Source: JAIBJN01 sp035762005 (GTDB taxonomy: Bacteria > Actinomycetota > Thermoleophilia > Gaiellales > Gaiellaceae). From it: a stretch of 64,000 nt of DNA. The position numbers were made by a program, and so were the translations under genes. The stretch spans positions 79,478 through 143,477 of the forward strand of contig DASTQA010000039.1 of assembly GCA_035762005.1 (NCBI GenBank), written 5' to 3'. The stretch's first letter is position 1. Every line of letters starts with the position of its first letter. The notes below the pieces were generated by a model, which saw only the letters and a list, made by a program, of their open reading frames with translations, had not been told where the DNA came from and ran no database searches. Of this stretch, positions 39,243-47,924 are shown in pieces.

Positions 39243-40685
39243 CTACGGGGTTCGGAACACCTCGTAGAGCGCCCCGTGCGTGTTCGAGAGGACGTACAGG
39301 TTGCCGTTGGGCCCCTGCAGGATGTCCGTCGTCAGGCCGAAGTTCTGGCCCCAGACGAGGCTCTCGCTCTCCGTCGCCTCGAACTTCCCGAGGTTGTCCG
39401 CGACGCGGTCCTCGATGCGCGGATCGTCGACGCCGACCTTGCGGCGGTTCCCCGTGACCTGGAAGCGGAAGATGTGCCCGCTCAGCAGGAAGTCGCGGGC
39501 GCCGCCCATGAAGAGGTCGCCGCGGTACTGCGGGCCGAGCGCGCGCCCGCTCACGAACCCGAGCGCCGCCGGAGCGACCTCGAACTTCCAGGCGAACTCC
39601 GGGTCGGAGAAGTGCGCGCCCGGGAGCATGAAGAGGCGCGAGAGCGCCTCCGCCGGGGTGTCCGCGATGTTCGTCGGCAGCCAGCGGATCTGCTGCAGCC
39701 CGAAGAACTGCGGGCTCGTCTCGATCTCCTTGAACTGGGCGACGCGCGACGACGGACCCATGATCTGCACCCAGCCGGAGTTCATCCCCGGCTCGACGCG
39801 GTTCAGCTCGCTGAAGCTGTCGTCCCCGTTCTCGTTCGCCCAGAGGTCGCCCGAGAGCGGGTCGAAGTTCATCCCGTAGCTGTTCCGGATCCCGTAGGCG
39901 TAGATCCTCTGGATGTTCGCGCCGACCTCGCCGCCGACGTTCGCGCCGACGTCGTAGAACGGGTTGTCGGTCGGCGTCGTCCCGTCGTCGTTCAGCCGCA
40001 CGATCACGCCCGTGCGGTGCGCGTCGTCGGGCTCCGGGCCGCCGAACTGGTCGTCGGGGATCCCGGGGCCGAACGGCCCGTCCGGCAGGTTCTGCGTCTG
40101 GCCCCGCCGACCCGTGTCGCCGACGATGACGTACACCTTGCCGTCGGGGCCGAAGCGGACGACGCCGCCGTCGTGGTTGCCCCGCGCCGGCTGGTCGGCG
40201 TCCTGCTGGAGCGCCCGGAAGCGGATGAGCGTCCGGTCGTACGCGAGCGTCGAGCCGTTCCACACGAAGCGGTCGAGCCGGTTGCCGAGCAGCGGCACGG
40301 CCGTGCTCGAGTTCGTATCGGCGCCCGTCGTGCTCTCGCTCCAGAAGAGGTACACGTAGCCGTTCACGAAGAAGTTCTCGTGGAGCGCGATGCCGAGCAG
40401 CCCCCGCTCGGAGTTCGAGTTGACGGCGAGGTCGAGGACGGGCCCCTCGACGACGCCGTTCCTGACGCGCATGACCCTTCCGGTCGACTTCTCGTTCACG
40501 AGCATGTCGTTCGGGCCGATGAACGCGAGGCCGGTCGGCTGGACGAGGCCGGAGGCCACCGTCCTCACTGCGAGGTTCGGATCGGCGACGGTCGGCGTCG
40601 CCTGCCCCGCCGCGTGCGCGGGCAGGACCAGCGCGCCGACGGCGGCCAGCAGCGCGAGCCGCCGGCCCGGTCTTGGTGCTCTCAT
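39243..40685 (-). CDS. Secreted PQQ-dependent sugar dehydrogenase-like protein (GSDH)
   Basis: 480 residues. A signal peptide occupies about 1-27 (basic start, LALLAAVGALVLPAHA). The rest is a six-blade beta-propeller of the GSDH/Yli type: VASGLVQPTGLAFIGPND, SERGLLGIALHENF and VYLFWSES, NHDGGVVRFGPDGKVYVIVGDTG, then YGIRNSYGMNFDP. The last blade is QGPNGNLYVLSN. Such proteins oxidise sugars with PQQ, but many lack activity. No PQQ biosynthesis gene is in the window. GGGAGGGG precedes the ATG. Confidence 0.9.
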   Translation of the reverse strand: MRAPRPGRRLALLAAVGALVLPAHAAGQATPTVADPNLAVRTVASGLVQPTGLAFIGPNDMLVNEKSTGRVMRVRNGVVEGPVLDLAVNSNSERGLLGIALHENFFVNGYVYLFWSESTTGADTNSSTAVPLLGNRLDRFVWNGSTLAYDRTLIRFRALQQDADQPARGNHDGGVVRFGPDGKVYVIVGDTGRRGQTQNLPDGPFGPGIPDDQFGGPEPDDAHRTGVIVRLNDDGTTPTDNPFYDVGANVGGEVGANIQRIYAYGIRNSYGMNFDPLSGDLWANENGDDSFSELNRVEPGMNSGWVQIMGPSSRVAQFKEIETSPQFFGLQQIRWLPTNIADTPAEALSRLFMLPGAHFSDPEFAWKFEVAPAALGFVSGRALGPQYRGDLFMGGARDFLLSGHIFRFQVTGNRRKVGVDDPRIEDRVADNLGKFEATESESLVWGQNFGLTTDILQGPNGNLYVLSNTHGALYEVFRTP

Positions 40686-40759
40686 GTCAACCCCTCCCTG
40701 GCATCGACTGCGGCTTCCCCCATCAGGGCATACGGGGCCGCGGGGAGAGCGGTTTTTTC

Positions 40760-41836
40760 CTAGAAGGGCGTGGGCGCGTCCGCAGCGAGGTCGACCGGAC
40801 GGGCCGTCCCCGTGAGCGCCCGCGGGATGCGGGCGAGCGCCTCCTCGACGTCCTCGGCGGAGACGTCGAGATGGGTGACGGCGCGGAGGACGCCGTCCCG
40901 CGCGGCGTACGAGAGAAGCACTCCCTCCGCGCGCAGGCGGGCGAGCGCCTCGTCGCCGTCGAGCCCGAGGGCGGCCACGTCGACGAGCACGAAGTTCGTC
41001 TCGACCTGCTCGAGGTCGACGGGCATGCCCGCCTCGGCGAGACCCTCCCCGAGTCGGCGCGCGTTCGCGTGGTCGTCCGCGAGCCGCTCGACGTGGTGGT
41101 CGAGCGCCCAGAGCCCGGCGGCGGCGACGATCCCCGCCTGGCGCATGGCCCCGCCGAAGAGGTGCTTGCACCGGCGCGCCTTCGCCATCAGGTCCCGCCG
41201 GCCGGCGACGAGCGCGCCGAGCGGGCATCCGAGCCCCTTCGAGAGGCAGAGCGTGACCGTGTCGAACTCGCGGCCGTAGTCGGCGGGCGGCGTGCCGCTC
41301 GCGACGGCCGCGTTCAGGAGCCGCGCGCCGTCGAGGTGCGCGGCGAGCCCCTGGCTCCGGGCCTCCGCGGTGACCGCGCGAACCTGCTCCAGCGGCCAGA
41401 CGCGCCCACCGCCCCCGTTGTGCGTGTTCTCGACGGCCAGGACGCGGGTCGGCGCCATGTGCAGGTCGCCGCGGGGGTTGACCGCCGCGCGCACCTGCTC
41501 CGGGGTGAAGCGGCCGTCGGCGGTCGCGATCGACTTCATGACGAGCCCCGAGTGGACCGCGGGGCCGCCCAGCTCGTGGCGGAACACGTGCGCCTCGGCC
41601 TCGCCGACGACCTCGTCGCCGGGCTCGGAGAGGATGCGGAGGGCGATCTGGTTCGCCATCGTCGCGGTCGGGAGGTACACGGCCTCCTCCTGGCCGAGGA
41701 GCTCGGCCCCGCGCTCCTCGAGCTCGATCACGGTCGGGTCCTCCCGCTTCTGCTCGTCGCCGACGAGGGCCTGGGCGATCGCCTGCCGCATGCCCGGCGT
41801 CGGCTGCGTGATCGTGTCGGTGCGCAGGTCGATCAC
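40760..41836 (-). CDS. ltaE: Low-specificity L-threonine aldolase
   Basis: 358 residues, fold-type I PLP enzyme. IDLRTDTITQPTPGMRQA is the typical N-terminus, HLDGARLLNAAVASG the cofactor-binding Asp strand and LCLSKGLGCPLGALVAG the PLP Lys. It splits L-threonine or L-allo-threonine to glycine and acetaldehyde. Its GTG overlaps the MFS gene stop by 4 bp, so it is the last gene of marR-MFS-ltaE. Glycine from this enzyme could feed the glycine cleavage system encoded 4 kb away (inference). Confidence 0.94.
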   Translation of the reverse strand: MIDLRTDTITQPTPGMRQAIAQALVGDEQKREDPTVIELEERGAELLGQEEAVYLPTATMANQIALRILSEPGDEVVGEAEAHVFRHELGGPAVHSGLVMKSIATADGRFTPEQVRAAVNPRGDLHMAPTRVLAVENTHNGGGGRVWPLEQVRAVTAEARSQGLAAHLDGARLLNAAVASGTPPADYGREFDTVTLCLSKGLGCPLGALVAGRRDLMAKARRCKHLFGGAMRQAGIVAAAGLWALDHHVERLADDHANARRLGEGLAEAGMPVDLEQVETNFVLVDVAALGLDGDEALARLRAEGVLLSYAARDGVLRAVTHLDVSAEDVEEALARIPRALTGTARPVDLAADAPTPF

Positions 41837-43104
41837 GCGTTCACCGTACCTGGGCGCGAGCCGAGGCGAGGACGTGCGACTCGCCTGCCGAGCACGGCGA
41901 CCGCGCCGGCGGCGACGGCGACGGCCGCGAAGCCGGCGACCGTGAACGCGAGCGCGGTGCCCCCGGTCGCGGCGAGCCAGCCGGCGAGCATCCCCCCAGC
42001 CGGCCCCGCCCCGTTGAAGGCGAAGAAGTAGAGGCCCATGACGCGCCCACGCAGGCGGTCAGGCGTCGCGAGCTGGAGCGTCGCGTTCGCGTTCGAGGTC
42101 CAGAGCGTGAACGCGAGCCCCGCCGCGAAGAGGAGCGGCGCCGCCCCCGCGAGCGTCGTCTGCGGGGCCAGCGCGAGCTGAGCGAGGCCGAAGCCGGCGG
42201 TGCCGGCGAGGACGAGCTTCGGGCTCGCGCGCGAGATCGCCGCGGAGACGAGGGCACCGAGCAGCGCCCCGGCGCCGAAGCACGCGCTGACGATGCCGAA
42301 GACCTCCGGCCCTTCCGCGAGCGTCGTCTTCGCCAGCACCGGCAGGAGGACGTTGAAGTTGAAGGAGAACGTCGTCACGAGGAGCACGAGCGCGAGCACG
42401 ACGCCGGCGACGGGCACCGAGCGGACGAACGCGAGCGCCTCGCGGCTCCCGCGCACGACCGTCGGGCGGTCGTCGCCGCGGTCGAGCGGGAAGAGCTCGG
42501 CGGGCCGGATGAGCGCGAGGCTGCCGAGCACGGCGAGGAAGCTGACCGCGTTGAGGAGGAAGGCCGGGCCGGGACCGGCGCCCGCGATCACGGCGCCCCC
42601 CAGGGCCGGGCCGACGACTCGCGCCCCGTTGAAGAGGCTCGAGTTGAGCGCCACCGCGTTCGGGACGTGCTCGCGCCCGACCATCTGGAACGTGAGCTGC
42701 TGCCGCGCCGGGTGGTCGAAGACGAGCGACACGCCCCTGAGCCCGGCGAGGAGGTACACGTGCCACGGCTCGACGACGCCCGCGAGCGTCACGCCAGCGA
42801 GCGCCGCCGCGAACACCATCGACGCCGCCTGCGTCGCGACGACGACGCGCCGGGCGTCCAGCCGGTCGACGATGACGCCGCCGACGAGGCCGAGCAGCGT
42901 CGCCGGGAGGAACTGGCAGAGCATGAGGACGCCGACGGCGACGGGCGAGTGCGTCAGCGTGAGCACGAGCCAGGCGGCCGCGACGTTCTGCATCCACGTG
43001 CCGGTGACCGAGACGACCTGCCCCGCGAAGAAGACTCGGTAGTTGCGGTGCGTCCGCAGGCTCGACCACGTCCGGCGCTGGGCGCGCAGGAAGGCGGCGG
43101 TCAC
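41833..43104 (-). CDS. MFS transporter (EntS/MFS_3-like)
   Basis: 423 residues from the GTG at 43104, which overlaps the marR stop by 4 bp. Twelve membrane spans. FFAGQVVSVTGTWMQNVAAAWLVLTLT is the characteristic first loop of this group, followed by the GRxxDR-like GVIVDRLDARRVV and later DRLRGRVMGLYFFAFNGAGP. The group exports siderophores, drugs or metabolites. With a MarR regulator upstream and a threonine aldolase downstream the ligand is unclear; an amino acid or related toxic compound is possible. Confidence 0.93.
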   Translation of the reverse strand: MTAAFLRAQRRTWSSLRTHRNYRVFFAGQVVSVTGTWMQNVAAAWLVLTLTHSPVAVGVLMLCQFLPATLLGLVGGVIVDRLDARRVVVATQAASMVFAAALAGVTLAGVVEPWHVYLLAGLRGVSLVFDHPARQQLTFQMVGREHVPNAVALNSSLFNGARVVGPALGGAVIAGAGPGPAFLLNAVSFLAVLGSLALIRPAELFPLDRGDDRPTVVRGSREALAFVRSVPVAGVVLALVLLVTTFSFNFNVLLPVLAKTTLAEGPEVFGIVSACFGAGALLGALVSAAISRASPKLVLAGTAGFGLAQLALAPQTTLAGAAPLLFAAGLAFTLWTSNANATLQLATPDRLRGRVMGLYFFAFNGAGPAGGMLAGWLAATGGTALAFTVAGFAAVAVAAGAVAVLGRRVARPRLGSRPGTVNA

Positions 43105-43538
43105 GCGTCCTCCTCGAGGAGCCTGAGCAGGGCGGGGAGCGCCGCCTCCACGCTCGCGAGCTCGTCGTCGCCGAGGCGGCGGAGGCGGTCCGCGAGCCAG
43201 GCGGTGCGACGGCTCCGCGCCGAGCGGAGCACCCTCTGGCCGTCCTCGGTCACCGTCAGCTCGACCCGGCGCCCGTCGCGCTCGGAGCGCCGGCGGCCCA
43301 CGAGCCCCGCCGCCTGGAGGCGGTCGACGTACGCGCTCATGGCGGGCGCGGAGACACCTTCGAGGTCGGCGAGCTCGCGCAGGCCGATCCCGGGATGCGA
43401 CCGGATCGCCCAGAGGAGGGCCGCCTGGCCGCCGGTGATCCCGAGGGGCGCCAGCTCCCGCCGCAGCCGCCGGTTGAGGTGCAGGAGCGCCGGCCGCAGG
43501 CCGTTCGCGACGGCCACCGGATCTGAAGTCGTTAACAT
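43101..43538 (-). CDS. MarR-family transcriptional regulator
   Basis: 145 residues from the ATG at 43538. The winged helix is visible as ITGGQAALLWAIRSHPGIGLRELADLEGVSAPAMSAYVDRLQAAGLV, then RRRSERDGRRVELTVTEDGQRVL, the wing. A longer frame upstream runs into the rlmN gene and was rejected. Its own start codon is inside the palindromic GTTAAC pair, so autoregulation is likely. It begins the marR-MFS-ltaE operon; loss of repression by a ligand would then induce the transporter. Confidence 0.93.
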   Translation of the reverse strand: MLTTSDPVAVANGLRPALLHLNRRLRRELAPLGITGGQAALLWAIRSHPGIGLRELADLEGVSAPAMSAYVDRLQAAGLVGRRRSERDGRRVELTVTEDGQRVLRSARSRRTAWLADRLRRLGDDELASVEAALPALLRLLEEDA

Positions 43539-43545
43539 CGTTAAC
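43531..43545. promoter_or_regulatory. Candidate MarR operator GTTAAC-ATC-GTTAAC
   Basis: Two copies of the palindrome GTTAAC separated by 3 bp, making a near-perfect 15-bp palindrome, in the only AT-rich patch between marR and rlmN. It overlaps the ATG of marR (43538-43536). Size and position suit a MarR dimer site. Confidence 0.6.
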
Positions 43546-43600
43546 CATTTTAGCGACCCGGCCCGGACGCGCGTCCCCCTTTCGGGCGGCCCGGCGCGGC

Positions 43601-43606
43601 TACCGT
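43601..43606 (+). promoter_or_regulatory. Possible -10 box TACCGT for rlmN
   Basis: TACCGT sits in a GGCTAC context like both tRNA promoters and ends 10 nt before the ATG at 43617. It overlaps the TGGAG that could serve as ribosome site, so only one of the two roles can be right. Confidence 0.3.
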
Positions 43607-43616
43607 GGAGCACGTC

Positions 43617-44597
43617 ATGGACATCACGCTCGTCGAGGAAGCCGTCGCCGCGCGCGGCGAGCCCGCCTACCGCGCCCGCCAGGTGTGGGAGTGGGCCGCG
43701 CGCGGGGCCCCGGGCTACGACGCGATGACGAACCTCCCTGCCCCGCTTCGGCGCGAGCTCGCCGCGAGCGTCCCCTTCTCCACGCTCGTCCTCGCCGAGG
43801 AGGCGCACGCCCGCGACGGCACGGTGAAGGCGCTCTTCCGCACCGCGGACGGTCACCCGGTCGAGGCCGTGATCATGCGCTACCGCGACGGACGGCGCAC
43901 GCTCTGCCTCTCCTCGCAGTCGGGCTGCCCCCTCACCTGCCGCTTCTGCGCCACGGGGGCGATGCGCTTCGGGCGCAACCTGACCTCCTGGGAGATCGTC
44001 GACCAGGCGCTCCACTTCCGGCGGGTCGAGCCTGTCGACCACGCGGTCTTCATGGGCATGGGGGAGCCGATGCTGAACCTCGACGACGTCCTCGCCGCCG
44101 CCCGCGTGCTGCCGGACCTCGGCATCACCCACCGGCGCACGACCGTCTCCACCGTCGGCTGGCTCCCGGGCCTGCGCCGCTTCGTCGACGACGTGCGGGA
44201 GCCGATCCGCCTCGCGCTCTCGCTCCACGCGGCGGACGGAGAGCTCCGCTCCGAGCTCATGCCGGTCAACGAGCGGTACCCGCTCGCGGACGTGCTGGCC
44301 GAGTGCCGCCGCTACGTCGCCCTGCGCAGGCGGAAGGTCTTCGTCGAGTACGTCATGCTCGCCGGCGTGAACGACCGCGTCGGGCAGGCGAAGGCGCTCG
44401 CCCGGATCCTCGACCGGACATCGTTCAAGGTGAACCTAATCCCGTACAACCCGACCGGGGCGTTCGCGGGCTCGGGCCGGAAGGCGATCGCCGCGTTCGC
44501 GGAGACGCTCCGGGACGCGGGGCTGCCGGTGACGGTCCGCCTGACGCGGGGGCGGGACATCGCCGCCGCCTGCGGCCAGCTCGCCGCCGCACGCTGA
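43617..44597 (+). CDS. rlmN: 23S rRNA (adenine2503-C2)-methyltransferase / tRNA methyltransferase
   Basis: 326 residues from the ATG at 43617; a GTG at 43605 is possible but has no ribosome site. The radical SAM cluster is CPLTCRFCATG (CxxxCxxC). AVFMGMGEPMLNLDDV, TVSTVGWLPGL, LALSLHA and LIPYNPTG are family motifs, and the catalytic Cys near the end is in AACGQLA. It methylates A2503 of 23S rRNA and A37 of some tRNAs. It is divergent from marR and ends 7 bp from the convergent ankyrin gene. Confidence 0.95.
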   Translation: MDITLVEEAVAARGEPAYRARQVWEWAARGAPGYDAMTNLPAPLRRELAASVPFSTLVLAEEAHARDGTVKALFRTADGHPVEAVIMRYRDGRRTLCLSSQSGCPLTCRFCATGAMRFGRNLTSWEIVDQALHFRRVEPVDHAVFMGMGEPMLNLDDVLAAARVLPDLGITHRRTTVSTVGWLPGLRRFVDDVREPIRLALSLHAADGELRSELMPVNERYPLADVLAECRRYVALRRRKVFVEYVMLAGVNDRVGQAKALARILDRTSFKVNLIPYNPTGAFAGSGRKAIAAFAETLRDAGLPVTVRLTRGRDIAAACGQLAAAR

Positions 44598-44604
44598 GCC
44601 GAAC

Positions 44605-45156
44605 TCAGGCGAGCCCGGCGAGGCGCTCCGCGAGCGCGACGTGGCCGCCCTCGCGGGCGAACTCGGCCGCGGTGCGGCCGTCCGCGGCCGCCGCGCCGGG
44701 CTCCGCCCCGTGGGCGAGGAGCAGGTCGACCGCCGCGTCGTCGCCGTTTCGCGCGGCGGCGTGGAGCGGCGTGAAGGCGCCCTCCTGGCGCACGTTCGGG
44801 TCGGCGCCGCGCTCGAGGAGGAGCGCGGCCGTCTCGACCTCCCGGGCGGCGACCGCGCTCTGGAGAGGTGTCACCCTCAGCTGCTCGTGCCGCGCGACGG
44901 GATCGACCGGGGCGCCCCGCTCGACGAGGAGCCGCGCCGTCTCGTGGTGGCGGAAGAAGGCGGCGAGGTGGAGCGGCGTGAAGCCGTCCGCCGACCACGC
45001 CGACACGAGGCTCGCATCGCCGTCGAGCAGCTCGTGGAGCCGCTCGCTCCGGCCGACCGCGGCCGCCTCGAAGACGTCGAGCTCCGGCTCGCCGGCGAGG
45101 ATCCGCTCGACCGCGCCGCGGTCGCCCGCGTAGACGGCGGCGAGGAGCTCACTCAA
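44605..45156 (-). CDS. Ankyrin-repeat protein
   Basis: 183 residues. At least four ankyrin repeats are clear: DGFTPLHLAAFFRHHETARLL, VTPLQSAVAAREVETAALLLERGADPN, AFTPLHAAARNGDDAAVDLLLAHGA and DGRTAAEFAREGGHVALAERL. No signal or membrane segment, so probably a cytoplasmic binding protein. The TTG at 45156 overlaps the cupin stop by 8 bp, with GAGGAC upstream, making it the last gene of the glycine cleavage operon. Partner unknown. Confidence 0.85.
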   Translation of the reverse strand: MSELLAAVYAGDRGAVERILAGEPELDVFEAAAVGRSERLHELLDGDASLVSAWSADGFTPLHLAAFFRHHETARLLVERGAPVDPVARHEQLRVTPLQSAVAAREVETAALLLERGADPNVRQEGAFTPLHAAARNGDDAAVDLLLAHGAEPGAAAADGRTAAEFAREGGHVALAERLAGLA

Positions 45157-45505
45157 GGAACGTGTCCTCGTCCGAGTACGCCGGCGCGCAGCAGCAGAGG
45201 AAGCGGAGCTCTTCGCCGCCGGCCCGGATCCGGTGCCTCGCCCCCGCGGGGATGAGCACCGCGTCCCCGGGCCCGACGGGCCGCTGCTCGCCGTCCACCT
45301 CCATCTCGCCGCCGCCCGCGAGCACGACGTAGATCTCCTCGGCGCGGGCGTGGTGGTGCCGTCGGGTCGCCTGCCCGGGGGCGAGCGTCGCCTCGGCGAG
45401 GCTCTGGCGCGAGGCGCCCCCGAGCCGGGCGTCGAGGAGGACGCGGATGGTCGAGCCGTCGAGCGTCGTGAAGGCGTCCGCCTGCTCCCGGTTGCGAACC
45501 TCCAT
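45149..45505 (-). CDS. Small cupin-domain protein
   Basis: 118 residues from the ATG at 45505. The cupin motif 1 is RRHHHARAEEIYVVLAGGGEMEV (His, His, Glu) and motif 2 is GDAVLIPAGARHRIRAGG (His), so a metal site is intact. It starts inside the HEAT gene stop (TGATG) and overlaps the ankyrin gene. The CCCA motif with three Cys (FLCCCAP) near the end is unusual. Substrate unknown. Confidence 0.87.
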   Translation of the reverse strand: MEVRNREQADAFTTLDGSTIRVLLDARLGGASRQSLAEATLAPGQATRRHHHARAEEIYVVLAGGGEMEVDGEQRPVGPGDAVLIPAGARHRIRAGGEELRFLCCCAPAYSDEDTFLE

Positions 45506-46428
45506 CAGCGGCGGGCCCTCGCCTTCTCGAGCTCGCGCTCGCCGGCACGCCGGACGTCCTCGCGGGACCCGTCCCGTGCGCACGCCTCGAGCGCGGCGAG
45601 GGACTCCTCGGAACCGACGATCCGCGCCGCGGCGGCAAACCAGTGGACGTCGGCCGGGTCCGCGGCCCGCAGCCCGGCGACCACGTCGTCGGCGCGGCCC
45701 TCGAGCGCCAGGCAGGCGATCGCGGCGGCGTGCGCGTCAGGCGGGCCGCCGGGCTCCTGCCGGTCCGCGAGCCTGCGGAGCGTCGGCAGGGAGCCGCGGT
45801 CGCCGAGCTCGGCGAGCGCCCACATCGCGGCGACGCGCTCGTCGGCGTCGGCAGAGTGGAGGCGCCGGCGCAGGTCGGGAACCGCCTTCCGCGCCGCCTC
45901 CGGGTCGAGCGCGAGCAGGTGCCCGACGGCCCGCTCGCGGACGCCCGCGTCCCGGTCCCTCGTCAGGCCGAGGAGGACGCGCCCGGCCCCCGGCCCGAGC
46001 GTCTCGCGCGCCACGTCGGCCACCCAGCCGCGAGCGGCCGGATCCGCGTGGCGGGAGAGCTCGTCGAGGACGAGCGCCGCCTTCCCGCGCTCCCGCCGCA
46101 GAAGCTCGACGTCCCGCGCGAGGGCCTCCTTCCCCGCCGGGCCCGCCTCGAGGGCGGCCAGGATGCGTTCGACCCGCTCGTCACGCGAGGCGTGCTCGAG
46201 CCGCGCGTACGTCCGCTGCAGCCAGCCCTTCTCGGCGAACCGCCGGCGAACCGCCCTCTGGAAGTCGTCCTCGTCCGCCGCGCGCTCGAGCAGGATCTGC
46301 CGGAGGAGCGGCTGCGCCTCGGGTCCGAGCTCGGCGGCGAGGCTCTGGACCGCCGCCACGAACTCGTGCCCCCGATGCGCCTGGGCGAGCGCGTCGACGC
46401 GTGCGCCGATCTCCTCCGGTGCGGTCAC
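45505..46428 (-). CDS. HEAT-repeat-like helical protein
   Basis: 307 residues, all-helical. Repeats such as VRERAVGHLLALDPEAARKAVPDLRRRL, DERVAAMWALAELGDRGSLPTLRRL and HAAAIACLALEGRADDVVAGLRA follow the HEAT/PBS-lyase pattern. The GTG overlaps the gcvPB stop by 4 bp. Nothing suggests an enzyme. Its coupling to the glycine decarboxylase may mean a role in assembly or in binding a partner (inference). Confidence 0.82.
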   Translation of the reverse strand: MTAPEEIGARVDALAQAHRGHEFVAAVQSLAAELGPEAQPLLRQILLERAADEDDFQRAVRRRFAEKGWLQRTYARLEHASRDERVERILAALEAGPAGKEALARDVELLRRERGKAALVLDELSRHADPAARGWVADVARETLGPGAGRVLLGLTRDRDAGVRERAVGHLLALDPEAARKAVPDLRRRLHSADADERVAAMWALAELGDRGSLPTLRRLADRQEPGGPPDAHAAAIACLALEGRADDVVAGLRAADPADVHWFAAAARIVGSEESLAALEACARDGSREDVRRAGERELEKARARR

Positions 46429-47924
46429 GCGCCCTTCTGGGCCTCGAGCGCCTTCCCGTCCGCCGGGGCCGGGGCGAGGTCCGGATGCTCGTCGAAGCCG
46501 TACTTGACGACGGCCCGCTTCGCTGCCTTCACCTCGTCGAGCCGTCGCACCGGCCGGCGGTGCGGCGCGTCCTTGATCGTCTGCGGGGCGGTCGCCGCCT
46601 CGGCCGCGATCGCCTTCATCGCGGCGGCGAACTCGTCCAGGACCTCCTTCGGCTCCGTCTCCGTCGGCTCGATCATGAGCGCCTCGGGGACGATCAGCGG
46701 GAAGTAGATCGTCGGCGGGTGGAACCCGTAGTCCATGAGCCGCTTGGCGACGTCGAGGGCGGTGACGCCGTGCTCCCGCTTGAGCGTTCGCGCGGAGAGG
46801 ACGAACTCGTGCATGCAGAGGCGGTCGAAGGGCAGGTCGTAGTCGTCCCGGAGGAGCGCGAGGAGGTAGTTCGCGTTCAGGACCGCCGCCTCCGACATCT
46901 CGCGCAGGGCGGGCCCGTAGGCGCGGATGTACGCGTAGGAGCGGACGAAGACCCCGAACGGCCCCGTGAAGCCGCGCACCTTCCCGATCGTCTGCGGGCG
47001 GTCGTAGTCGAGTTTGAACGCGTCGCCGTCGCGCACGACCGCCGGCACGGGCAGGAAGGGCTCGAGCAGCCCGCGGACGACGACCGGGCCGCCGCCGGGG
47101 CCGCCGCCCCCGTGGGGCTGGGAGAACGTCTTGTGCAGGTTGATGTGGACGATGTCGAAGCCCATGTCGCCGGGCCGCGAGATCCCGCACACGGCGTTGA
47201 GGTTCGCGCCGTCGTAGTAGAGGAGCGCGCCCGCGTCGTGGAAGATCCGGGAGACCTCCTCGATGTGCTCGTCGAAGAGGCCGAGCGTCGAGGGGTTCGT
47301 CAGCATGAGCCCGGCCGTGCGCCCGTCCACCTTGGCGCGGAGGTCGGCGAGGTCGAGGTTGCCGCGGTCGTCGGTCTCGACCTTCTGCAGCTCGAAGCCG
47401 GCCATGGCGACGCTCGCCGGGTTCGTCCCGTGCGCCGTGTCGGCCGTCATGACGACGCGCCGCTCTCCGCTCTCGCCCCGGTCGGCGAAGTACGCGCGCA
47501 TGAGCATGAGCCCCGTCAGCTCCCCCTGGGAGCCGGCGGCCGGCTGGAGGGAGACGGCGTCGAGCCCGCAAATCTCGGCGAGGATCTCCTGCAGCCGCCA
47601 CATGAGCTCGAGCGCGCCCTGCGCGCCCTCCTCCTCCTGGTACGGGTGCAGGTCGCGGAACCCGGGGAGCGCGACGACCCGCTCGTTCACGCGCGGGTTG
47701 TGCTTCATCGTGCAGGAGCCGAGCGGGTAGAAGCCGGTGTCGACGCCGAAGGTCCGATCGGCGAGGGCCGTGAAGTGGCGGACGAGCTCCGGCTCGGACA
47801 CCTCCGGAAGCCGCGGCGGCTGCCGCCGGCGGAGCTCCTCCGGCACTTCGGTGCGCGGCAGGTCGTAGCGCGGGAGCGACCCCGCGCGCCGCCCGGGCTG
47901 CGACTTCTCGAAGATGAGCTTCAC
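46425..47924 (-). CDS. gcvPB: Glycine dehydrogenase (decarboxylating) subunit 2
   Basis: 499 residues from a GTG overlapping gcvPA by 4 bp. The PLP Lys is in HINLHKTFSQPHGGGGPGGG; FYPLGSCTMKHNPRVNE and SLQPAAGSQGELTG are typical of the C-terminal half of the P-protein. With gcvPA it makes the two-subunit P-protein, which decarboxylates glycine and loads the aminomethyl group on the lipoyl H-protein. Length is usual for split type. Confidence 0.96.
   Translation of the reverse strand: MKLIFEKSQPGRRAGSLPRYDLPRTEVPEELRRRQPPRLPEVSEPELVRHFTALADRTFGVDTGFYPLGSCTMKHNPRVNERVVALPGFRDLHPYQEEEGAQGALELMWRLQEILAEICGLDAVSLQPAAGSQGELTGLMLMRAYFADRGESGERRVVMTADTAHGTNPASVAMAGFELQKVETDDRGNLDLADLRAKVDGRTAGLMLTNPSTLGLFDEHIEEVSRIFHDAGALLYYDGANLNAVCGISRPGDMGFDIVHINLHKTFSQPHGGGGPGGGPVVVRGLLEPFLPVPAVVRDGDAFKLDYDRPQTIGKVRGFTGPFGVFVRSYAYIRAYGPALREMSEAAVLNANYLLALLRDDYDLPFDRLCMHEFVLSARTLKREHGVTALDVAKRLMDYGFHPPTIYFPLIVPEALMIEPTETEPKEVLDEFAAAMKAIAAEAATAPQTIKDAPHRRPVRRLDEVKAAKRAVVKYGFDEHPDLAPAPADGKALEAQKGA

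Noticed and set aside
40721..40756. Terminator with TTTTTT near 40743
   Set aside because: The stem is only 4 bp (CCGC/GCGG) and no plus-strand gene ends there; it lies upstream of two minus-strand genes.
39280..40763. Long plus-strand frames opposite the sugar dehydrogenase
   Set aside because: They lie antisense to a protein with clear propeller motifs and show the Pro/Arg/Ser bias of shadows.
43105..43548. MFS transporter starting at 43548
   Set aside because: The upstream frame is an Arg/Pro-rich shadow of marR; GTG 43104 overlaps the marR stop and begins at the expected place.
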